Part shown: positions 1-12,000 of the stretch, one piece after another
Layout of the letters: each line of letters starts with the position of its first letter
Numbering within the stretch: position 1 is the first letter of the stretch
Origin: Oceaniferula marina
Lineage (GTDB): Bacteria; Verrucomicrobiota; Verrucomicrobiia; Verrucomicrobiales; Akkermansiaceae
Length of the DNA: 64,000 bases
Reading direction: 5' to 3'
Assembly (NCBI RefSeq): GCF_013391475.1
Contig: NZ_JACBAZ010000003.1
Location: 434,001 to 498,000, forward strand
Program-made: the position numbers and the translations under genes
Notes under the pieces: generated by a model
The model's database searches: none
What the model saw: the letters and a program-made list of their open reading frames with translations, nothing else
Told to the model about the DNA's origin: nothing

Positions 1-3000
1 TCGACATCCAAATCAACTCCCGAGGTGTTGATCTGAAGTTCAAAGGCACCACCTAGTGTCAGTCCTGGAACGTTCACTCCCACGGTGCCACCAATGTTGG
101 CAGCGATGCCACCGGAAAGAATCAGGATATCACCAAAGCCGTTATCCAAGGTCAGCAGTCCGTCACCAATGCTGGTGCTGACATTGCTCAGCGAAATGCC
201 GATTGCCAACTCACTGATACCACCACCAAGGTCAACACTTGGACGGGAGAAGTTGAGATCAGCACTGATGCTGAGGCCGGCGATTTCGAAGGAAATGTTG
301 GGTGCGGCGATTTCAAAGAACAATCCATCACCAATGCTTGGCACATCGGCACCAGAGAAATTGATGTTGATTGGGGCATCGAGACCCGGAATTGAAATCG
401 ACTCGTTGATGCTGGGAAGGATGTCACCGGTGATGGTATTGAGACGGATCGAGATTTCTCCGCTAAGATCGAGGTCGGCAATACCCAACACGGAAATGGT
501 TCCGCTAGCTTCAAGTGCGTAAAGTGAGCCGCTTGGGCTATCGACTTTGATCAATCCGATGGTGGCACCGGTGATCAGAAGCCCGCGGGCGTTCGGGTTA
601 AAGCTACCGTCGGCAAGTTGTGGCACCCCTTCGCCGATAAAGATCAGCAGGTCAGTTCCTCCGGCAATCTGGTAGTTACCCCGGCTTGTGAAGCTGAAGG
701 AACCTTGGATCAAAACCAGATCGGCAATGTTCAAGCTGGCATTGGCAAGTGCGACGGAGAAGACCATGCCTTCGGCAGCGCTGAAGTTGATCTGGAAGGT
801 ATCGGTTCCGAGTGTGATGGTCTGGTCGATTGCACCGCCGGTGTTGTTCATACGGAGGTAAAGGTCACCGCCGGCTTCAAGACCACCAAGTGCGACATTC
901 AGTGAACCTTGCACCGTTCCGGCAAGTCCATTGGCAGTAATCACCAGAGCTCCGGCACCATCAATGAGACGGGCACCTTCACCATTGACGGTCACTTCAG
1001 CGGTGACCTGGCTGAGAGCGAGACGGGTGATGCCACCAGCTTGGTCGAAGGCAAAGTTACCGCTGAGGCTGGCACCGGGAAGGGCATCGATCGTCAGAGA
1101 AGCGTTCAGGATTTCAACACGGATATAAGGTCCGGCGGGCAAGGTCAGTGTCTGGGCGCCTTCGGCACCGAGGATAAATTCATCGGTTACGGTCACGGCA
1201 CGTGTATTCACCTGCACGGTTACTTTGTCCGTCGTGAAGGTCACCCCTTCCACATCGAGCGTAAAGGTGCCAACGCTGATGCCTCCGGCAACACCCGTGC
1301 CATCAATCAGGAAAGTGCCAAATCCATCGGTCACTGAAATGATGGTCACGCCTTCGGATTTCAGATCAAGGAAGGCATTTTCCACATCCACCCGAACCGA
1401 GCCATCGGCATTTTGTTCGAAGGTGAAATCACCACCGAGTTGCTGACCGGCGATCGTCAACTCAACACCCGTTCCGGCAATCTGGAAATAAGGACCGACT
1501 GGCAAGGTCATCGTTTGTGACACACCAAAGACATCATAGCTCTCAGCAATGGCTTCACCCGTGGTGTTGATCAGAAGAGAGAAATTGCCGGTGGCGGAAA
1601 CATTGGGAACATCAACCGTGATCGTGCCCTGCACTTCGGCAGCCAAACCTTCAGGAAGCACTAGGAAGTCACCCGTGCCACCCGACAAGGTCACATAGTT
1701 TTCAGTCAGGGAACCAAAGGAGGCGTTGACGTTACGCAGGCTCAAGCGGAGCACTTCGATGTCGTCCGTGCTGTTTGCCGGTGTGTTGTTCCGGTCGGAG
1801 CGGTAACGGTTGACCGAAAGGTCGGCAACCATCGACTGACCTGCCACTTGCAGGGTAATACCCACGGCTTCGATCAAGGCATAAGGACCATTGATACCTG
1901 CGACCTGACTTGCATCGAAGTTCACGGTCACCGACTGCTCGGTGCCGGGGATGCCGATCGTCTCGGTGACCGCTTCATTGAAGGTGTTGACCCGGACCCG
2001 GATGGTTCCCTGTAAGGTCAGGTCAGCAATACCGATCACTTGCACATCTCCATTGGCTTCCAGTGCGTAGAGTGGACCACTAGGACCGTCGAGTTTGACC
2101 AAGCCCAAGGTGGCATTGTTAATCAGAAGTCCGCGGGCGAATGGATTGATGTCACCATTTTCTAACTTCGCAGGACCTTCTCCAATAAAGAGAGTGAGCT
2201 CCGTTCCTGCCGCGACCTGGCGACCGGCATTGTCGACGAAGGAAACATTACCTTCGATGGTGACGATGTCGCCAATGTTGAGGGTTGCCCCGACGAGTGC
2301 GACACCAAAGAAGTTGCCCTCGGAATCGGTGAAGATCACCTTGATCCGGTCAGCGCCAATCTCAATCTCTTCATTGACGGCTGCGCCCGTGTTGTTGAAG
2401 CGTAAAATCAGAGTGCCTCCGGCATCCAAGCCTGGGACACTGGCTTGAAGTGTTCCGCTGATGCTTGCGGCCACACCGGTGTCGGTGATGATAATCGCCC
2501 CTTCGCCATCGATCAGTGAACCGCCGGAGCCATTGATATCAACCGATGCCGTAACGTTGGTGGCAGCCACACGGGTCACAGTGCCTACTTGGTCAAAGAA
2601 GAAACTACCGGAAATGGCAGCGGGAGATCCACTGGAGCTCAGACCGGTCAGTGCCAGGGTGACATCGAGCACTGCCACACGGACAAATGGACCGGCAGGG
2701 AAATCGACCGTCTCTAGTCCGGAGCCAAGGTCGATGTCGCGGCTGACAGCCACCGAACGGGTATTGAGCTGAAGATAGGTTTCACCCACGGTAAACGTCA
2801 CATTCGGAATCGTTACGGCAATCGAGGAAATCGCAAGTGCTCCAGCAATGCCGTCGGTGGTGATTTCAAAATCGCCCGCAGCGTTATCCACCACCACGAC
2901 GTTGGACCCGTTAGCCGTCAGGGTGATATCCACCTGCGTTGCCGTCACCTGCACACTGCCATCGGCGTGCTGGGCAAAACTGAAGTTACCGGTCAGTGTC

Positions 3001-6000
3001 TGATCGGCAATGTTCACGGCAACATTGTCACCGGCGATATAAAGGAAGGGACCCACAGGAAGCACCAGCGATCTCGACTGACCAAACGCCGTGTAACTTT
3101 CGTTGATCGGTGCGGTGGTGGTATTCACTTCGAGGGTGAAGTCAGCGCTGGTTGAAACATGGGGAACTTCAAAACGAAGCTGACCGGTCACTGCCAGTCC
3201 GACACCATCGGTGAGCAACAAGATATCACCCTCGGCATTTTCAAGAATCAAGATCTCTTCGGTATCGGAGCCAAAGGCAGCACGACCATTCGCAAGCGAA
3301 AGTCTGACGATGTCCGCATCATTGGCATCTTTATAACGGCCGATGGCAAGGTCACCGGAAATCGACTGACCGGAAACATCAATCAGCACTCCCAGCGCTT
3401 CGATCTCGATAAAGGGAGCCGTCACCGTTGCCACTTCTGCGGCGGAGAAAACAACATCAACATTTTCCGTTTCACCCGGGAAGACGATCGTCTGATCAAC
3501 CGCTTGATCCAGCTGGTTGATTCTGACAGTCACGGTTCCTTCGAGCGTGATCTCAGGAAGACCCACCACCTGAACGCGTCCGGTAGCAGAAACGGCGTAA
3601 AGTGTGCCAGCTGCATCATTCAGTTTCACGATGCCAACCACCGCTTGGTCAATCAGGATACCGCGGGCTTCCGAGTTGAGTGTGCCATCGGCAAGGAATG
3701 CAGGTCCCTCACCAATAAAGATCGTCACATTCTGTCCGGCAGCCACTTGTAAATCACCACGTGAAACAAAGCTGAAGGATCCCTCGATGGTGATGACATC
3801 CGCAATATTGAGGGAAAGACCATCCAAGGTGACTTGGAACAGGGTCTCTTCACCCACACCGAAACTAACGGTGATTTCACGGGCACCGAGGCGAACAATT
3901 TCATCCACGGTCGATCCCGTGTTATTGATCCGGATAAAGATCGTCGCTCCGGCATCGATTCCTGGCAGGGCAACATCCACCTCACCCTGAACCACACCGG
4001 CAACACCGGCTGGCAAGATGACCAGAGCACCACCACCATTGGTGAGAGTGGCGCCACTGCCGTCGACTTCAACCGCAGCCGAAACGTTGCTCATGGCAAG
4101 GCGGGTAACACCACCCGCTTGATCGAAGAAGAAATCACCGCTCAAGGAAGCTGCCGATCCACCAACGCTCAATCCGCCCAGTGTCAGGCTGGTATCAAGC
4201 AAGGCAACCCGAACGTAAGGACCGCCGGGCAAGGTCATCGTTTCAGGTCCTGTGCCAAAGTTAAACTCACCGGTAACTTCCTGCGCCCGTGTGTTGAGTT
4301 CGACACGAACCTCACCCGTGCCAAGTGTCACTCCGGGAACATTAAAGCTGAAGGTTTGGATGCTGAGACCACCCACAATGCCGTCTTGGTTAATTTCAAA
4401 ATCACCCGCACCACCGGAAACCGTAACAACTCCGGAGCCGATATTGATTTCGACATCCGAAGCGGCAAAGCGGACGCTGTTATCAGCGCGCTGTTCGAAG
4501 AAGAAGTTACCGCTCAGCGATTGTTCGGCAATTTCGATCTGGGCATTATTGGCCTCCACGCGGAGGAAGCGACCTTGAGGAACACTTAAAGCAACCGGGG
4601 TGCTGTTAACCACAACGACTTCATTAATGGCACGGATCGTTGTGTTGATACGGATGCCGAAACTGGAACTGGTGCTGACTCCGGGGACATTCAGAGCGAC
4701 GTCGCCATCAATGCCACCTGCAATACCATCATCGAACAGTGCCAACGCGCCAACACCATTGGAAATCGTCACAAAGTCATTTCCAAGAGCAAGACTGACA
4801 TCGCTGGCAGCCACAATCACCGTGCCATCGTTACTGCGCTCGAAGGTGAAATTACCATTCAGTGACTGACCGGAAATCACCAAAGCAACATCCGATCCGG
4901 AAACGCGAACGTATTGACCGGCGGGAAGATTCAGCGTCTGGGGCGTTCCGGTGAGGTTGACGGTTTCATTGACTGCTGCGGTTGAAGTATTGGCCGCGAC
5001 GGTAAAACTACCGGTCACCGAAACGTCCGGAAGATCCAGAGTAAGGTCACCTCCAAACTCAAACGCGAGACCGGCGGTCGTGGCAACCAAGGCACCATTG
5101 CCATGATCGAGAACGAGAATATCGCGGCTGCCATTATTAAAGGTGAGGCGGGCATTGCTCAACTGACCGAGGACGCGACCATCGGCAGCCTGCTGAAATC
5201 CGATACTACCGGAAATCTGATTGCCCAGCACATTCAAACTGACATCACGTCCAACCACCTGGATCAATGAACCCGCTGCCACTTTCAGCGATTGCTCGGT
5301 GCCGGTCAGGTTGATCGTGCGGTCGACGGCAGTGGTGGTCGTATTGATAAGAAAGCGGAAAGAACCACTGGCGGAAACATCGGGCAAGTTGAGGATCAGG
5401 TCACCGGCAACATCTGCGGCAGCGCCTTCAGCGGTCAGCAACATCACACCATTGCCATGTTCAAATACCAGAATGTCAGAACCACCATCGCTGAAGGCAG
5501 CACGGATGTCAGTTAGTTGCACCAGCACTTCACCCGCGGCATTTTGCTCAAAACCAAATGAGCCGCTCAGTGTCTGACCATCGATGACCAACGCAACCCC
5601 CTGACCCACGATGCGGACAAAAGGACCGGCTTCGACCACCAGTGAGCGGGAATTGCCGGCAATCGTAAATGCTTGGTCAACCGCTGTGCCTGTGGTGTTG
5701 ATGACGAGGCTGAAGTTGCCCGTGGCACTGACCTGTGGAACCGAAAGATCAAGCTGCCCATCAAACTGTGCTGCCAAACCATCGGTAAAGACCAACAGAT
5801 CGCCATTGCCATTGGTGAGTGAAACCAGCTCATTGCTGCCGTCAGAGAAGACCGCACTCAGATCGGAAAGTCCCAAGTAGAATGCATTTTCGGTGCTACC
5901 GTTGCGGTTCAGTGAAATACGGCGCATGGCAAGGTCCGCCGTCATGCTCTGACCGTAAGCATCGATCAGGATATCGCTGGCTGTAATCTCATAGAATACC

Positions 6001-9000
6001 TCACCGCCATTGGTGACCTCGGAACTATTAAAGTCGATCACGACCGTTTCCGATGTTCCGGTCACTGGCAGCGTCTGGCTGACGGCTTCGCCAAACTGGT
6101 TCAGACGAATGGTCAACTCGCCACTCAAATCGAGGTGGCTGACGCCAATGACCTGAACCTGACCCGAGGCAACCACCGCGTAGGTATCACCCAACTTAAT
6201 CAAGCCCACTTTGGCGTTACTAAGCAGGAAGCCACGGGCGAGTGGATTGTTACTTCCATCTTCAAGGGTGGCTGGGCCATCACCGACAAAGACAGAAAGC
6301 CCGGTGCCCGCTGCAATTTCCCGGCCGTTGGAGGAGGTAAAGGTAAGTGATCCCTCCACCGTGATGATGTCAGCAATGGTGATGCTGAAGTTGGCCAATG
6401 CCACCGAGAAGAAGTTCCCTTGTCCGGCGTCGTACTCAAGCTGGATGCTATCGGGACCGAGGGTGATCGTTTCATCCACCGCACCGCCGGTATTATTAAA
6501 CTGAAGAATGAGAGTCGCCCCGGCGGAGACACCTGGCAGGCTGGCAGCCAGATCACCTTCGATCACACCCGCTGTGCCGGTTGAGGTGATTAATAAAGCA
6601 CCCCGCCCATTTTCAAGGTTGGCACCACTGCCATTGACTTCGATGGCGGCACTGACATCAGCTGCGGCAATCCGGGTGATGCCACCGACTTGTTCAAAGA
6701 AGAAGTGACCGCTGAGTCGGGCTGGCACGCCACCCACCTCAAGGTTGCCAAGTTCAACCGTCGTAGACAGCAGGGCAATGCGGAGGAATGGTCCGGCAGG
6801 GAAAGTCACTCCGGCAACCGTTGCTTCAGTGGTGCGGGTGTTGACCTGGAGTTCGGCGGTGCCGACGTTAAAGAAGAGGCCGGGAAGATCAAACTGCAGT
6901 GTGTTGATGGTCAAACGACCTGCCAGTCCGGCTTGAGAAAGTTCGAAATCGCCTGAAGCATCAAGGACAGATGCCAGGGTGCGACCGGAGGCGTTAATGT
7001 TGAGGCTGGTGTGACTAAAGGAAAGAAGGGTGAGACCGGTGTTGGTCTGCTCAATGATGAGATCAGTCGTCAGTGTCTGACCCGCGATATCAACTGAGAC
7101 TTGTGAGGCTTCGAGAGCAAACGTCGGCCCAGCACGAATCTGCAGTGCTTTTTCAACACCATTGATTTCCACCGTTTCGTTTACTGCGGTGGCACGTGTA
7201 TTGATTTTCAGATCCAGGGCAGCCGTGATAGCGACATCCGGCACGTTGATGGCGATATGGCCGCTGATATTGGCAGCCAACCCGGCAGCATTGATCGCAA
7301 TGATTCCTTCGGCATCACTTAAGGCAAGTGCTCCATCACCAAAGATCGCATTCACCTCCGTTGCGGTGGCAATCACATCACCGGCAGCATTCTGCTCGAA
7401 GAGGAAAGTACCGGAAATACTTTGACCCTCAACCGTCAGTTGGGTGTCGATGCCTGAAATCCGGAGATAGGGACCTGCCGCAATTTCCACTCCACGGGTG
7501 ACATTACCCACGTTGAACGTTTCATTGATCTGATTACCCGTGGTATTGATTTGTAAACTGTACGAGCCACTGGCAGAAACCGATGCCACTCCGAAAGCAA
7601 GGTCGCCAGAAGCTTGCATTGCCAAGCCGTCATCGAAGAGGAACAAGTCACCACGAAGGTTGGAAAGAGTTAAAAGGTCCGTTCCTCCGGAAGTAAAGGA
7701 GGCACTACCATCAGCAAGGCTGGCACGGAACACCTCGCGATCGTTAGAGCGATACCGGCTGATGTTGATATTGGCGGCAATCGCCTGCCCTGCGACACCA
7801 AGAGCGAGATTGGCTCCGGCGATTTCAAAGAAGGCATCACCGGAAATCGATGCTGTTTCGCTGTTGCCCATGACAACAGGTGCCGTGGCATCTCCTGTTG
7901 AAACCGATTCATTGATCGCCTCTTGGAATGAGTTATAGCGCAGCGTAACCGTTCCACCGAGAGATAATCCATCGATGCCGATGACTTCGACATTACCCGT
8001 GGCCTGCAATGCATAACTAACCACTCCGGCATCGGTGTATTTCACAACGGCAAAGGTGGCATCCGATAACAAGAACCCGCGGGCAAGTGGGTTGGCCGAT
8101 CCATCATCCAGCGAACGAGGTCCCTCGCCAATGAAGATCTCGACTCCGGTCGCTCCCACTACTTCACGGTTGCCATTGCTGGTGAAACTGAATGAGCCCT
8201 CCACGTAAATCAAATTGGCGATCGTCAGGCTGGCGTCGGAAAGAACAACCGTGAAGACATCACCTTCGCTGGTTGAAAATACGATCTCAAGTTCATTGGC
8301 ACCCAGGGTAATGGTTTCATCAACAGCCGCTCCGGTATTATTAATACGCAGGAAGAGTTCGGCACCGGCATTCAGACCCGGAACTGCGAGGGCAAGTGAG
8401 CCTTTTAAGACACCGGCCAATCCGGTATCGCGAATCACAAAGGCGCCTTCACCATCGGTCATGGAGGCACCGCTACCATTCACCTCCACTGCGGCCGTTA
8501 CTTCAGACGCGGCAAGGATCAGAAGATCGTCGGACTGCTCGAAGAAAAAGTTACCGCTGAGTTCGGCGGCATTACCAGCGACGGTCAGACCAGAAAAGAG
8601 AACCGTGGCATCAAGTGCTGAAACACGGACAAAAGGACCGGATGGCATTTCAAGTGTCACACTTGAGCCGTCGAGTTGAGCGCTACGATGAATCGCTACC
8701 GGCTTAGTATTGATCTCAACCGAAACAGTCGATGATGAGATCGTTACACCAGGGACGGTAAAGTTGACGGAACCGACCACAATGGCGCCGTCGAGCCCTG
8801 AGGCATCGAGCTGGAAGTCACCGGAAGCACCGGTAACGGAGACAAGGGGTAAACCATTCGCACTGAGAGTCAGATTGACTCCACTGGCAGTCAGGGTCAT
8901 TCCACCTTGGTTATTGGCTTGGAAATCGAAGGTGCCGGTCAATGTTTGTCCGGCAACGATGAGATTGGAGTTTACTCCGATCACTTGCACCACCGGCCCC

Positions 9001-12000
9001 GCACGAATCTGAATCGAGCGGGTCACATCACGTAAAGAAATGGTTTCGTTGATCGCACCTGGCATCGTGTTCACCACCACCCGGAAATGACCGGAGGCAG
9101 CAACGTTGGGAACCAGAACCGAGAGGCTGCCACTGAGGTCGAAGGCTGCTCCTTGGGTGGAAGCAAAAATCGCACCGGCGCCATCATCGATCTGAAGGAA
9201 GTCAGTCGTGCCGTCACTGATTGTCGTGCTGATATCGTCAGCCACAATCATCAAGTCTCCATTGGCTCGGGACTCGATGATAAAGTTACCGGAGAGACTC
9301 TGGTCACCCACCATCAATGAGGAATTAAGACCGGCGATGGCAACCAAGGATCCAGCAGCAAGGTCAAGGGTGAAACTTTCACCTCCGGCTGAGATCGTCC
9401 GATTGACAGCAGCGGATGTGGTATTCACCTCGGCAATGAACTGGCCGCTGGCAGAAATGTCAGGGAGGTTGAGTGCCAGATCACCGCTGAAACTGACCGC
9501 CAGTCCGGTGTCGTTCAAAATCAATCCACCGACACCATGACTCAGGCTGGCTTCAGCATTGGGACCGAGGGCAAGTTGACCGTCGGTCACCGCACCGACA
9601 AATTCACCGGTATTCAATCCACTACTTGGGTCAAAGCTAAAGAGGAAGTTACCGCTGACGGTGTTGTTGGCGAGTGTGGCGGTGGCTCCGGCGACATCGA
9701 TCTCAAAATAGTCGGAAGCGCGGAAAGTATATTGGTTGTTCTGGAAAACTTTCGTCAGCGCCTGACCGCGGGTATTAAACTCAACATCGGCACCATTGAT
9801 CGCAAAGCTGACATTCGGAATGCCGTTGATCACCATGCCCCCACTGAAGGAAGCCGCGACACCCAAGCTATCGACAAAGAGCACACCGCTCAGATTGGTT
9901 AATTCATAGGAGCCGGTTCCGAGGTTCGCTTGGATGTTAATATCCGATGCCGCAATCAGCAACTCATCCACGCCTTCGGAGGTCAATCCTGAGGAGAGCA
10001 CCAAGGAAAGATCACCCGTCAATGAAGCACCCAACATCGTGAAGGCCGTGTCTTCAAAATCGATCGAGAAATATGGACCGCTCGGCACATCGAGCGTCAC
10101 CGACTGATCGGCAATTTCGAGTGTCGAGAAAATGGCCTGATCGAAAGTATTGATCTTTAATGTCGAGCTACCGGCGAGATTGAGGTCCGGGGTATTAATG
10201 GCAACCGATCCGCTGAGCTGACCTGCAAATCCAGAACGGCGCAAGACCAGACCTCCGGCAACACCAGCGACATTGCCAACGCCACCCGGCAGGCTGAGGT
10301 CAACATTGGTGAAGCCAATTTCCAGCCCTTCGAATTGTGGGGCATCCGGCAAACCAATGCCGTCAAAGTAATCGACCAAGTCGGATTTGATCAGACTGAA
10401 ATCGATCGCTCCACTGAAATCCAGGGTTCCCAATGTCAGGTCCAGGTTGGGACCGCTCAAGCTAAAGTCGCCGGCACTGATACCACCGAAATCGACAGCC
10501 ATCGTGTTGAACTGGAAATCAAGCAGGCCGGACAAATCCAGTGATCCGCCAACCACGCTCAAGCCGGAAAGGTCGCCAAAGACACCACTATTGGAAATGC
10601 CAAAACTTCCGGTGGGAAGTGACATCTGCACCAGCGGCTCACCTGGCAAACCACCAAAGTTGATCGTCAAATTCTGAAACTCAAAATTGAGCAGCGGCTG
10701 CGCATCCACCAATGAGGTGCTTAATGCAAAACTACCTTCCAGTTGGGCAGCACGCAGATCGATCACAAAGTGACCCGACTGCAAACGGAACTGGGGACCG
10801 GAAGTGATCACCGTATTTGCTCCGTCACGTGGTGAGGTCACCGTGACATCCGTTGCTCTGGTATTAACATCCAACTGAAGCTCACCTTCGACCCGGATAT
10901 CATTTTCCGTGTAGAGGAATGCCCCGGCAAGTTGGGTGGCGAGGAAAGATTCTGAAATGACTGCCACACCGGACAAGTCCATCTGTCCGGCATCAAGACC
11001 ATGAGTGGAAAGGCGGACCTTGTCAGCCAAGCCAATCAGCACCTGCTCGTCACCTGCCTGACCCGTCCCGGAGGAAACCACTCCGGTGGTTTGGTCAATC
11101 GATCCAGTTTCAAAGATAAAGTCACCGGTGATGGATTCTCCCTGGGTGGAGATCGTTAAGTCATATCCGGAGAGACGAACAAACGGCCCGGCAGGAAGAT
11201 CAACCGAACGGATGCCGGTGGTCGATGCCACCGCGGAATCTCCGGAGTTAAACTCGGCTGACAAAGTTCCGGCAAAAGTAAAATCGGTAAAGCCGGAAGA
11301 AATGATCGATCCGGTCACACCGCCAAACACCGCATCATTGGCAAATGTGATATTGCCCACACCGTCACGTAATCCGAGATAGCCGGAACCAACGGCAAAA
11401 CTGGCTTGGACCTGGTTAAAGGCAACATTCAAAGAATCCGTATCCGCCGTGACACGTGCGGCACCCGAAATCGTCTGGTTGTCGATTTCAAGATTCAGCG
11501 CACCAAAGTCAACCGTCAGCTCGGATGAGCCCGTAGGGAAATAGAGTCGGGTTCCATCGGCAGGGTTACCATTGCGCTCAAGCACGGTATCAATCACCAG
11601 TCCCGATTGATTCAACTCAAGACGACCGGTGCCGGACACAGAAACCGAACCAAGGTTTTGGGCGGCAAAATCACCATTCACCACAACCGTGTAATCATCG
11701 GTCTGGGTAAAATGAATAATCACCACCGTGGCATTGGCGACATACAATCCGGAAGCATCCAGATCAAGCCCCCACACTCCGGGGATGAGAGGGTCGACAC
11801 CAAGGAAAAATTCGACGTTGTTGTCTGCGATGACATTGACATCGTAATCCACGCCATCGATTCTGAGAGATTCCGAACTGAAGGAAATCGGGCCACGGTA
11901 CTGGATGCGATCACCTAATTCAAAGAAAGCGGAAATCGCAGTGACTTCAAAGAAATCCTGCAATGCTTCGGTAGGGCCAAAGTTGAGGGTCATCTCACCG

